Source: Arthrobacter sp. MAHUQ-56
Lineage (GTDB): Bacteria; Actinomycetota; Actinomycetes; Actinomycetales; Micrococcaceae
Reading direction: 5' to 3'
NCBI RefSeq assembly: GCF_019710585.1
Contig: NZ_JAIFZQ010000026.1
Location: forward strand, 204,417-268,416
DNA length: 64,000 nt
The position numbers and the translations under genes are program-made. Shown one piece after another: positions 36,856 through 45,305 of the stretch. Position 1 is the stretch's first letter, and each line of letters opens with the position of its first letter. The notes beneath the pieces were generated by a model, which saw only the letters and a list, made by a program, of their open reading frames with translations, had not been told where the DNA came from and ran no database searches.

Positions 36856-38349
36856 ATGACAACCCAGACCACCCAGACCGCCGGCACCTCGCAGCAGGCC
36901 AGGGACGCCATCGCCAAGGTCAGCACCGGCCTCTTTATCGACGGTGAATGGACCGAAGCCGCCTCCGGCGCCCGGTTCGACGTTCTCAACCCCGCCACCG
37001 AGGAAGTCATCGCCACCGTGGCCGACGGCGGCCCGGAGGACGCCCGTCGCGCCATCGAGACAGCAGGCCGCGTCCAGGAAGACTGGGCCAAGACCGCACC
37101 GCGCGAGCGCAGCGAAATCCTCCGACGCGCCTACGATCTCATCATGGCCCGCCAGGACGAACTGGCCCTCATCATGACCTCCGAAATGGGAAAGCCGTTC
37201 GCCGAGGCCAAGGGAGAAGTAGCCTACGCCGCAGAGTTCTTCCGTTGGTTCTCCGAGGAAGCCGTCAGGATCGGAGGCGACCTGACCACCACCGGGGACG
37301 GCAAGAACCGCATCCTGGTCTCCAAGCAGCCGGTGGGACCCTGCGTACTGGTCACACCGTGGAACTTTCCGCTCGCAATGGGCACGCGCAAGATTGGCCC
37401 TGCCATCGCCGCAGGCTGCACTATGGTGTTCAAACCAGCCAACCTGACCCCGCTGTCCTCGTTGGCGCTGGTGGACATCCTCATCGAGGCCGGCCTGCCT
37501 AAGGGCGTCCTGAACGTGGTGTGCACCACCAAGGCTTCCGCTGTTGTTTCGCCTTGGATGTCCAGTGGTATTGCCCGCAAGGTCAGTTTCACCGGCTCCA
37601 CCGAAGTGGGCGTCCGGCTGCTGGAGCAGGCTGCCCAGCACGTCATGCGCTCCTCCATGGAGCTGGGCGGCAACGCGCCGTTCATCGTGTTCGAGGACGC
37701 CGACCTGGACCGCGCCGTTGACGGAGCGGTGGCAGCCAAGATGCGCAACATGGGCGAGGCGTGCACGGCTGCCAATCGCCTCTTTGTCCAGCGCCCCGTC
37801 GCAGACGAATTCGCCCGCCGGCTCGCCGCCCGCTTGGACGCACTCTCCGTAGGTGACGGTACCGAGCCCGGGACCGACGTCGGACCCCTCGTCGAGGAGA
37901 AGGCGCTGACCAAGGTACAGGAACTGGTGGACGACGCCGTGGCCAAGGGTGCCACCGTTGTTTGCGGTGGCTCACGCCCGCAGCGGCCCGGCTACTTCTA
38001 CACCCCCACGGTCCTCTCCGGCGTCAGCGAAGAAGCCGACCTGATGAGCCAGGAAATCTTCGGCCCCGTGGCACCCGTTGTGCCGTTCGACACCGAAGAG
38101 GAAGTCATCCGGCTGGCCAACGACACCCCGTGGGGCCTGGTGGGCTACCTGTTCACGCAGGACGTGGACCGCGGATTCCGGATGGGTGACGCGCTGGAGG
38201 TGGGCATGGTTGGATTGAACACCGGTATCGTCTCCAATCCGGCTGCTCCGTTCGGCGGAATCAAGGCTTCAGGCCTGGGGCGCGAGGGCGGGCGCATAGG
38301 CATCGAAGAATTCCTCGAAACCAAATACATGGCCGTGCCACGCGGCTGA
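36856..38349 (+). CDS. Succinate-semialdehyde dehydrogenase-like aldehyde dehydrogenase
   Basis: A 497-residue GabD-type aldehyde dehydrogenase. The coenzyme segment is VTPWNFPLAMGTRKIGPAI, the general base Glu269 lies in MELGGNAPF and the nucleophile Cys303 in GEACTAANR. It would oxidise the semialdehyde released by the class III aminotransferase: succinate semialdehyde, or aspartate semialdehyde if the substrate is diaminobutyrate. The ATG at 36856 follows AAAAGGA; the frame is open upstream into the previous gene but has no other support. About 52% of residues look shared with the second copy at 57519, by eye. Confidence 0.9.
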   Translation: MTTQTTQTAGTSQQARDAIAKVSTGLFIDGEWTEAASGARFDVLNPATEEVIATVADGGPEDARRAIETAGRVQEDWAKTAPRERSEILRRAYDLIMARQDELALIMTSEMGKPFAEAKGEVAYAAEFFRWFSEEAVRIGGDLTTTGDGKNRILVSKQPVGPCVLVTPWNFPLAMGTRKIGPAIAAGCTMVFKPANLTPLSSLALVDILIEAGLPKGVLNVVCTTKASAVVSPWMSSGIARKVSFTGSTEVGVRLLEQAAQHVMRSSMELGGNAPFIVFEDADLDRAVDGAVAAKMRNMGEACTAANRLFVQRPVADEFARRLAARLDALSVGDGTEPGTDVGPLVEEKALTKVQELVDDAVAKGATVVCGGSRPQRPGYFYTPTVLSGVSEEADLMSQEIFGPVAPVVPFDTEEEVIRLANDTPWGLVGYLFTQDVDRGFRMGDALEVGMVGLNTGIVSNPAAPFGGIKASGLGREGGRIGIEEFLETKYMAVPRG

Positions 38350-38407
38350 ATTCCCCCGCACTGCAGGCGAAGAAGCCCCCCCACAGCCCCCTAGCAAGGA
38401 CGAACCA

Positions 38408-39874
38408 ATGATGACCAGTCCCCAGCCCGTTTCCAACAAGCAACCGGAACCCGTGACGGCGCCGGGAGCCGAACCCCGTACCGACGAGGGCAAGCGTTCA
38501 CTGCGCCGCTCCATCCTGGGGTCGGCCCTGGGCAATGCCGTGGAGTGGTTCGATTACGGCGTCTACGGCTACCTCACCATCTACATGGCCGCGAACTTCT
38601 TCGGCTCCGCCGAGGGCGACGGCGGCCTGGGCGTCACGCTGACGCTTGCCACCCTGGCACTGTCCTTCCTGGTCCGCCCCCTTGGGGGCTTGATCCTCGG
38701 CCCGCTGGGAGACAGGGTGGGGCGGCAGAAAGTCATGGTCCTCACCGTGACCCTAATGACGTTGGCTACCGGTGCCATCGGCCTGCTTCCCACGCTGGGA
38801 ACCGTAGGGTTGCTGGCGCCGGTGCTGCTGCTGGTCTGCCGGCTGGTGCAGGGCTTCTCTGCCGGCGGAGAGTACGGAGGCGCAGCCGTTTACATGGCCG
38901 AGTCTGCCCCGGACCGCCGCCGAGGTTTCCTGGGTTCGTTCCTCGAATTCGGCACCACCGTGGGCTTCATCCTGGCGGCCATCGTCTGCACCACGCTGAT
39001 TGCCGTGGTGGGGGACCAGGGCATGCAGGATGGCTGGTGGCGCGTACCGTTCCTGCTGACCGTCCCGCTGGGACTCACGGCCCTGTGGATCCGGACCCGT
39101 CTGGTGGAAGCACCGGTGTTCTCCGAGGCGTCCCAGCACAAAGAAATCACGCATTCGCCGTTGCGCCACGCATTCAAGCACAACTGGCGCCAGCTGCTGG
39201 TGCTGGCAGGATTCGTAGTCCTGCTGAACGTGGCGTTCTACCTCATCCTTGGCTACATGCCCACCTACCTGAGCGCACAACTGGGACACAGTACCGCGCA
39301 GGGCAACTGGATGCTGGTGGCCATCATGGCCATGATGCTGGTAGCCATCCCGCCCGTGGGTGCGCTGTCGGACCGGTTCGGCCGCAAGCCGCTGCTGCTG
39401 GTCGCCGCAGCCGGTTACAGTTTGTTGTCCGTCCCTGCGGTCATGCTGCTCGGCGTTCCCAACGTGCTGCTGCAATTCCTGGGCCTGGCGGTGCTCGGAC
39501 TCCTCCTGGTGATCCTGGTGGCTTCGGTGTCCTCAACGCTGCCGGCCCTGTTTCCCACGGCGGTCCGGTACACCGGCTTCGCCATCGCCTACAACTTTTC
39601 CACCGCATTCTTTGCCGGACCGTCGCAAACCATCGCGAACCAGCTTATCGAGACCACCGGCAACCAGCTGGTGCCAGGCTGGTACATGGCGATCGCCGGC
39701 GTAATCGGGCTGGTGAGTGTCCTCTGCATGCGGGAAACCGCCCAGGCCACGCTCCGCGGCGAGACCCTCCCAGGCGCCCCCGAGTCCGTCGGCTTCCCCA
39801 AGCGCGGCTACGTGGAGCAGAACCGCAAGGACGCCGAGTCCCGCCGGGCCGGAGGGCAGACCGTATCAGGCTGA
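38408..39874 (+). CDS. MFS transporter, metabolite:H+ symporter (ProP-like)
   Basis: A 488-residue 12-helix transporter. The N-terminus has the MHS signature GNAVEWFDYGVYGYL near 45-59, loop 2-3 reads GPLGDRVGRQK and loop 8-9 reads GALSDRFGRKP. Relatives carry proline, betaine and ectoine, or dicarboxylates. It follows the aldehyde dehydrogenase by 58 bases and would give a second uptake route for the cluster substrate. A C-terminal polar tail ends in a Ser/Gly-rich stretch. Confidence 0.9.
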   Translation: MMTSPQPVSNKQPEPVTAPGAEPRTDEGKRSLRRSILGSALGNAVEWFDYGVYGYLTIYMAANFFGSAEGDGGLGVTLTLATLALSFLVRPLGGLILGPLGDRVGRQKVMVLTVTLMTLATGAIGLLPTLGTVGLLAPVLLLVCRLVQGFSAGGEYGGAAVYMAESAPDRRRGFLGSFLEFGTTVGFILAAIVCTTLIAVVGDQGMQDGWWRVPFLLTVPLGLTALWIRTRLVEAPVFSEASQHKEITHSPLRHAFKHNWRQLLVLAGFVVLLNVAFYLILGYMPTYLSAQLGHSTAQGNWMLVAIMAMMLVAIPPVGALSDRFGRKPLLLVAAAGYSLLSVPAVMLLGVPNVLLQFLGLAVLGLLLVILVASVSSTLPALFPTAVRYTGFAIAYNFSTAFFAGPSQTIANQLIETTGNQLVPGWYMAIAGVIGLVSVLCMRETAQATLRGETLPGAPESVGFPKRGYVEQNRKDAESRRAGGQTVSG

Positions 39875-39906
39875 GCTCATCGGGGGAGTGCAAACAGCTG
39901 AACCTG

Positions 39907-39944
39907 CCTTTCGCTCTTCCCGGCACCCCGGGAAGAGCGAAAGG
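39907..39944. repeat. Perfect 17-bp inverted repeat between the MFS gene and pdxS copy 2
   Basis: Arms 39907-39923 and 39928-39944 pair without mismatch around CACC. There is no T-run, so it may act as a weak terminator, an mRNA 3' stabiliser or an operator for pdxS. Confidence 0.65.
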
Positions 39945-40002
39945 TCCTCCCTCTCCCGCGCATCCACAACCAAACAAAACGTTCTGCAGAAGGACCGATA
40001 CA

Positions 40003-40899
40003 ATGAACTCCGCGAACAGCGTCACGGGCAGCAGCCGCGTGAAGTGTGGCATGGCTGAGATGCTCAAGGGCGGCGTCATCATGGACGTCGTCAACGTCGA
40101 GCAGGCCCGCATCGCCGAAGACGCCGGTGCCGTGGCTGTCATGGCGCTGGAGCGCGTTCCTGCCGATATCCGCGCCCAGGGCGGCGTATCCCGGATGTCC
40201 GATCCGGACATGATCGACCAGATCATCGATGCCGTGTCCATCCCGGTCATGGCCAAGGCCCGGATCGGCCACTTCGTCGAGGCCCAGGTCCTGCAGTCCC
40301 TCGGCGTGGACTACATCGACGAGTCCGAGGTCCTGACCCCGGCCGACTACATCAACCACATCGACAAGTGGAACTTCAAGGTTCCCTTCGTCTGCGGTGC
40401 CACCAACCTCGGTGAGGCCCTGCGCCGCATCAACGAGGGCGCAGCCATGATCCGTTCCAAGGGCGAGGCCGGCACCGGCGACGTCTCCAACGCCACCGGC
40501 CACATGCGCCAGATCCGTGCCGAGATCGCCAAGCTCTCCGCCCTGCCCGAGGACGAGCTCTACGTCGCGGCCAAGGAACTGCAGGCCCCGTACGAACTGG
40601 TCAAGGAAGTCGCCGCCGCCGGCAAGCTCCCCGTGGTCCTGTTCACCGCCGGCGGCATCGCCACGCCCGCTGACGCCGCGATGATGATGCAGCTCGGCGC
40701 CGACGGCGTCTTCGTCGGCTCCGGCATCTTCAAGTCCGGCAACCCCGCCCAGCGCGCCGCCGCCGTCGTGAAGGCCACCACCTTCTACGACGATCCCGAC
40801 GTCATCGCCAAGGCCTCCCGCGGCCTGGGCGAAGCGATGGTGGGCATCAACGTCGACGAGATCCCCCAGCCCCACCGCCTCGCTGAGCGCGGCTGGTAA
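40003..40899 (+). CDS. pdxS: Pyridoxal 5'-phosphate synthase, PdxS subunit (copy 2, Arg to Cys change)
   Basis: A 298-residue copy of the gene at 17000, identical from VTGSSRVK to the end except for two residues: Arg22 of copy 1 is Cys15 here (CGT to TGT, in VKCGMAEML), and Val is Ile in YINHID. Asp28 and the Schiff-base Lys85 are intact. The Arg follows the VK of a strongly conserved N-terminal motif, so activity may be reduced. The N-terminal 6 residues differ from copy 1. AGAAGGAC precedes the ATG at 40003. No pdxT is nearby. Local PLP supply for the cluster aminotransferases is a possible role. Confidence 0.93.
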   Translation: MNSANSVTGSSRVKCGMAEMLKGGVIMDVVNVEQARIAEDAGAVAVMALERVPADIRAQGGVSRMSDPDMIDQIIDAVSIPVMAKARIGHFVEAQVLQSLGVDYIDESEVLTPADYINHIDKWNFKVPFVCGATNLGEALRRINEGAAMIRSKGEAGTGDVSNATGHMRQIRAEIAKLSALPEDELYVAAKELQAPYELVKEVAAAGKLPVVLFTAGGIATPADAAMMMQLGADGVFVGSGIFKSGNPAQRAAAVVKATTFYDDPDVIAKASRGLGEAMVGINVDEIPQPHRLAERGW

Positions 40900-40910
40900 A
40901 GGGCCGTGGA

Positions 40911-41174
40911 ATGGAAATACGCCACCTTTTCGAAACTTGCTCAGCCATGCAAGCGAAGCCAGCCCCCGGTGAAAGGCTTATGGTTGAAGATTGGATGTGG
41001 CTTGACTCGGGCGACCGCGTTCGGATTGAGCGGGAGAATGGGTCCACGAGTGGTTTGATAGATGTTGTGGCCCCGGATGCTTCGGTATTTTGGCCCTGGC
41101 TAGACGACGCCGAAGGATGAGTCATCATCAACGAGGACGATGATGTCGGGGTGTTTCTGGACGAAGCTGATTGA
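40911..41174 (+). pseudogene. Small hypothetical gene broken by an in-frame TGA
   Basis: The frame from ATG 40911 reads ...VEDWMWLDSGDRVRIERENG... and meets TGA at 41118-41120, then continues in the same frame for 17 codons (VIINEDDDVGVFLDEAD) to a second TGA at 41172-41174. The acidic continuation fits the protein before it, so a CGA (Arg) to TGA change is likely. The family is unknown to me. Expression of the 69-residue truncated form is possible. Confidence 0.5.
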
Positions 41175-41571
41175 CGTCAGGCTTCTAATTGGCGGCGCTA
41201 GGTGGCGGTCTCTTCACCGGTACAACCTGAATGACAGGCAGATTCTGTCATAGCATGTGTTGCCCGAAGCGATGAAATCCTCACCGATGCTGGCTGCAGG
41301 TCGAATGCTGATAACGGTGAATCCATCCGCTTCGGGGGGACGCACGGTGCAGCGGTTGAGGCGGACGTACTCTGGGGCCCAGAAGTCTCATGGCGGAGAG
41401 TGAACAGCTACGTCGCCCGGATTCGGGAGAGCTCTTGGAATGTTCAGGAAAAGCTCGATTGGGGGGACATTGTTCACACTTTTCGTATCGGAGTGCCTCG
41501 TACCGCCCTCGAATTACTCCGGTTTCCGTATGTATTCGCGGGTTCGCAGTGTTTGCAAGGGCGAGAATGTA
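41175..41571. other. Gene-free, eroded DNA before the second tRNA-Leu tail
   Basis: No frame has convincing coding character on either strand. The GC content looks lower than in the flanking genes. No integrase or transposase remnant could be recognised. Confidence 0.5.
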
Positions 41572-41976
41572 GTTCGAGTCCCACCTCGGGCACAGTAGAT
41601 CGCCTCGTCAGAGGGGCTTTTTGCTTTAACGTGTTGACATAGCTTGTGGTGGCGTGCCTCTGACTCTTGGTTGGCGGGTTGTGGCCTGGCTGCCGCGAGG
41701 GCCTATTCAGGTGTGTGGGGTGGCGGGCTCGAGTCCGTGGCTGTTAGGCCTTCCGCCTGCTGAACGGGGGTTATTCGGTTCCTTATTCCGGTTCTGTCGG
41801 GTGGGCCCGGCGTGGCCTACCTCTATTCATGTTCCGCCGGAGCGGGGACAGCATGACTGCTTCAAAGTCGACCAAGGGCTTTCGAACAAGGCGGGTTTGG
41901 CCGGCCGAGGCGGCAATGCGCTGGCGTTTGTCCTGCCCAAGGAGGCGTGGACAATGTCCACACTGTGTCTGCTTTT
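41572..41976 (+). repeat. Long direct repeat, copy B (tRNA-Leu 3' tail without the tRNA body)
   Basis: The first 22 bases equal the 3' end of tRNA-Leu at 13899-13920. The DNA after it, including a small hairpin plus CTTTTT (41603-41620), is a diverged copy of the DNA after the tRNA for about 400 bases. Nothing upstream of 41572 resembles the 5' part of the tRNA. The end carries a GTGGACA-A-TGTCCAC palindrome (41947-41961), less perfect in copy A. Confidence 0.85.
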
Positions 41977-42104
41977 GTTTTATGGTCGGGAGCGATCCTG
42001 CGGAGAGGTGATCGGTGAAGGGGCCCAACACGAACCGGAGGTTGTTCTTCGGACGGGTCGTAAACAGAATGCAAAACATGGTCATAATACATTAGATGGT
42101 GGTG

Positions 42105-42143
42105 GTGACATGTTTGCGTAATTTGAAGTATATTGCAGTCATG
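42105..42143 (+). promoter_or_regulatory. Candidate promoter giving a leaderless GntR transcript
   Basis: GTGACA (42105-42110), an 18-base spacer and TATATT (42129-42134) end 6 bases before the ATG at 42141. No Shine-Dalgarno sequence precedes that ATG. AAACATG and CATGTTT flank the -35 area as an inverted repeat (42074-42115) and could be an operator. Confidence 0.4.
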
Positions 42144-42872
42144 GCACGAAGCGGCAATTCTGAAACCCTCAGCACCGGCGTACGCGACCGGATACGCAAA
42201 GATATTCTGGCAGGGCGCTGGCTTCCGGGGCAGAATCTGCAGCTGATGCCCTTGTCCAAGCACTATGCAACCTCCAGCACCGTGGTGCGGGAGGCCCTCA
42301 CGCGACTCTCTGGTGACCGGCTGGTGGAGCTCAAGCCGAATCGCGGCTTCTTTGTTCCCCAGATCTCGCTCGATGAGCTGCGGGACTTCAACGAGTTGAG
42401 GTGCCGCGCCGAGGAGTACGGCATTCAGCTCGCCATTGAACGGGGCGACCTGCATTGGGAGTCCGAGGTTTTCGCCGCCCACCATATGCTGGAGCGCATT
42501 CCGCGGTTCTTGGACGACACCCTGGAGCTGAATCCTGAGTGGGTCGAGGCCCATGACAACTTCCACAAGAAAATGCTCTCGGCGTGTGGACTGCCAGTAC
42601 TGATCGACCTGACCTCCGTGCTGGCAGATGAGAACTCGCTGCACCGCCGCTGGTCGGCGCCGTCAAAGAAATCCGTGAGCCGCGACATGGACCAGGAGCA
42701 CCGAGAAATCCTGCAGGCCGTTGTGGACCGAGACGCCGAGCTAGCAGGACGGTTGCTGAGAGAGCACTACACCAGGTCCATGAATAACATTCTCGAAGTG
42801 GGGTTCCTTCCGGAGGCGCAGCGAGTTGCCCAGTCCGAAGGTCTGTCGGATGTGACGCAGACGTCAGCTTGA
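42141..42872 (+). CDS. GntR family transcriptional regulator
   Basis: A 243-residue FCD-type regulator. The winged helix covers about residues 8-72 (LSKHYATSSTVVREALTRLSGD; NRGFFVPQ). The FCD domain has EAHDNFHKKMLSAC, and MDQEHREILQAVVDRDAELAGRLLREHY as the final histidine helices. The frame extends upstream to 42096, but the ATG at 42141 matches the start of similar proteins and the promoter placement. It is next to the importer and monooxygenase region and may control it; no palindrome of the ATTGTnnACAAT type is found there. Confidence 0.82.
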   Translation: MARSGNSETLSTGVRDRIRKDILAGRWLPGQNLQLMPLSKHYATSSTVVREALTRLSGDRLVELKPNRGFFVPQISLDELRDFNELRCRAEEYGIQLAIERGDLHWESEVFAAHHMLERIPRFLDDTLELNPEWVEAHDNFHKKMLSACGLPVLIDLTSVLADENSLHRRWSAPSKKSVSRDMDQEHREILQAVVDRDAELAGRLLREHYTRSMNNILEVGFLPEAQRVAQSEGLSDVTQTSA

Positions 42873-43622
42873 TGAAGCTACTTTTCATCATCATTCTCGA
42901 GAGGGACTGGTGCCCCAACCCGTGATCGGTGGAAGGGAACGGACCTTGAATAACGCTCTTCATCACCGTTGATGCCGCATATCTGCTGATCAGAGAAACT
43001 CCACTTGTGTGGCGTCAGGTACGGCTGGCGCTTCAACTTTGCCCGCCTCGTTCCCGCCTGCACCGACGGCGCCTGTTCGCAGCGATGCCATGGGCTGATC
43101 CGGCCATTTCAGGCCACATCTGCGGGCTTAGAGGTCATGCTTTCGTTCGTGGATAGGTGGATCCCAGAGTCCGTGTGCCCATGCAGGCATTGGGGGAGTC
43201 GCATTATCCAGGGGAAGGCGCGCTTGGCAGTCCTGCCGGTTGCCGGGACGTGGCTTCGAAAGTGGCCGGCACAAGCGCAGCTCACCTACTGATGTGCGGT
43301 GGGTCAATGCGCTGGCAACATTGCCGCGGACAGCCTGTTGGTGCCGCCAGCATTTTCGTGGAGCACCACACGGACCCGGATCAGGTCTACGACGAGGAGT
43401 GGTCTCCCAGTTAAATGGTGTGGCGACGTCCGTGCCTGAGCTAGGAGAGGTTCGACAGTGCCTTCACTGAGATTTGCTGGCATGGCTTTCGGCTCCGTGG
43501 AGGCGGCCACCAGGGTCAGGTGAACAGCCATTATCACTGATGGCAACCTGCGCACTCGCGCACGTCGCACCTTTGCTGACGGCCGACCTCCCCCCGGACG
43601 GAAACGTTAGGGTGCCGGGTGC
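42873..43622. other. 750 bases without a convincing gene
   Basis: Several short frames exist on both strands but show no protein-like pattern, no matching ribosome site and no match to each other. There is no hairpin with a T-run. It looks like decayed DNA between the GntR gene and the convergent importer operon. Confidence 0.5.
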
Positions 43623-44435
43623 TTACTTCCGAAGTCGAGTCAGGATGCGGCCGCGGGCGTCCTGGAACCGCGGGTCCGCTTTGGTGGCAACTTGATCGCG
43701 GTGCGTGCCGAAGCCGGTCTCGATCACGTCCACGACGGTGGCCGGTTTCTCGGCGATGACAATCACCCTGTCAGCCAGATAGATGGCCTCGTCTACGTCG
43801 TGCGTCACGAGCATAATGGTCACTCCGAGCTTCTCCCGGAGGTCGATTACCAGGTCTTCGAGGTCAAAGCGTGTTTGCGCATCGACGGAGGCAAATGGCT
43901 CGTCCATGAGTAACACCTTGGCGTTGTAGGCCAGTGCACGGGCGATGGCCACACGCTGCTGCATACCACCGGACATCTCCCATGGGTACTTGTTCCCCTG
44001 GCCGCCCAGCCCCACGGCATCCAAGGCCTCGTCCGCGGCTTTGTTGCGCAAAGGCTTCTTCTGTCCGCGCCCTTGCAGCGGGAAGGCGATATTCTCGCGG
44101 GTGGTCATCCACGGCATCAGGGACCGCGAGTAGTCCTGAAAGACCACGGCCACATCACGGTGCGGTCCCTCAAGGGCACCGCCGCCCACCACGACTTGGC
44201 CGGCCTTCGGTTTGAGCAGACCGGACAGGCCTTTGAGCAGAGTGGTTTTGCCGACGCCGGACGGGCCGACAATCGAGACAAACTCCCCGTTGCCGACAGT
44301 GAGGCTGAGATTCTCGATGATGCGCTTCTCATCAGCACCCTCCCCGTATCCCAGGGAGAGGTCTGTGACGCGCAGCAGGGAATCTTCGCTGACGCGTGTC
44401 AGCGTACCGCCGGGGACGCTTTCGGTGTTAGACAT
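43623..44435 (-). CDS. Nitrate/sulfonate/taurine-type ABC transporter ATPase
   Basis: A 270-residue SsuB/TauB/NrtD-like ATPase with Walker A GPSGVGKTT (57-65), the family Q-loop VVFQDYSRSLMPWMT, signature MSGGMQQR, Walker B VLLMDEPFASVDAQTR and switch LVTHDVDEA. It energises import with the two permeases and the binding protein upstream. AAGGAG precedes the ATG by 8 bases. It is the last gene of the minus-strand operon. Confidence 0.92.
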   Translation of the reverse strand: MSNTESVPGGTLTRVSEDSLLRVTDLSLGYGEGADEKRIIENLSLTVGNGEFVSIVGPSGVGKTTLLKGLSGLLKPKAGQVVVGGGALEGPHRDVAVVFQDYSRSLMPWMTTRENIAFPLQGRGQKKPLRNKAADEALDAVGLGGQGNKYPWEMSGGMQQRVAIARALAYNAKVLLMDEPFASVDAQTRFDLEDLVIDLREKLGVTIMLVTHDVDEAIYLADRVIVIAEKPATVVDVIETGFGTHRDQVATKADPRFQDARGRILTRLRK

Positions 44436-44471
44436 GATTCAGACTCCTTATAAAAGACGTGTCGTGGCGCA

Positions 44472-45233
44472 TCAGCGGGCGCCGGATTTGTGATACCAAG
44501 CCAAGATCTGCCTGTCGATCAGGCTGAAGCCGATCACCAGGACGTAGCCGATGACACCCACGAGCAGCGCCCCACTCCATGTCTCGGGGATCCGGAAAGT
44601 GCTGGAGGAGTGAAGGATGTAGAAGCCCAGCCCGACATTGGAGGCGAAAAGCTCGCTGACTACCATGACGACGATGCCGATTGGCAGCGCGACGCGTATG
44701 CCGGCGATGACCTGAGGCATGGCTCCCGGAAGCACCACCCGACGGTAGTAGAGCATCCGCGGGATACCGAAGACGCGGGACACCCGTCGCACCCCGACCT
44801 CCACGCCCAGGCTTCCATCGATTGTGTTCAGCAGGATCGGCCAGACGCAGGCGAGGGCTACGGCGTAGATCTTCGAAGCTGAACCCAATCCGAAAATACC
44901 GATAATTAGCGGAACCAAGGCGGACTGCGGCACGGAACGTACGAAGTGTATGTAGGGGTCGAGGATAAGCCGCAGCCGTTTTGTTTCGCCCAGGATGAGC
45001 CCCAAGGCCACACCCACGACGCTGGCGATCAGCAGCCCTAACGCCAGGTTAGAGAGACTCGAGCTCATGGCCTGCAGTAGTACGCCGTTGGTAAAGTCCC
45101 GGCCCATCACGCCGAGGATCCGTGAGAGCGGGGGAACAAACAGGTTGGTGCTGTTCGCCGAGGCGAACCACCAGAGGACGACTAGTAAAACGGGCAGCCA
45201 GAGCCGCCACAACACGTTTGTCAAAGTTCTCAT
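44472..45233 (-). CDS. SsuC/TauC-type ABC permease 1
   Basis: A 253-residue inner-membrane permease with about six helices. The EAA-like loop reads RRVSRVFGIPRMLYYRRVVLPGAMP. I start it at the ATG at 45233, preceded by AGGAG, instead of the longer frame to 45266. The sequence is typical of the sulfonate/nitrate/pyrimidine-precursor importers. Confidence 0.9.
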   Translation of the reverse strand: MRTLTNVLWRLWLPVLLVVLWWFASANSTNLFVPPLSRILGVMGRDFTNGVLLQAMSSSLSNLALGLLIASVVGVALGLILGETKRLRLILDPYIHFVRSVPQSALVPLIIGIFGLGSASKIYAVALACVWPILLNTIDGSLGVEVGVRRVSRVFGIPRMLYYRRVVLPGAMPQVIAGIRVALPIGIVVMVVSELFASNVGLGFYILHSSSTFRIPETWSGALLVGVIGYVLVIGFSLIDRQILAWYHKSGAR

Positions 45234-45305
45234 ATGACGCTCCTGGTCGGTTTGAGCTCGATGCACTGGAGGTTTATCGGAGGGGGTGTGCTCGTCGTGG
45301 AGGGC

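Noticed and set aside
41491..41593. A second complete tRNA-Leu gene at the repeat
   Set aside because: Only the last 22 bases match; no acceptor 5' strand, D-arm or anticodon arm can be folded upstream.
43005..43470. Overlapping short plus-strand frames of 76-95 residues
   Set aside because: They overlap in three frames, lack ribosome sites and have no protein-like pattern; decayed or random DNA is more likely.
41175..43622. Integrase or transposase remnants near the second tRNA-Leu tail
   Set aside because: No frame on either strand shows a DDE, tyrosine or serine recombinase pattern, and no terminal inverted repeats were found.
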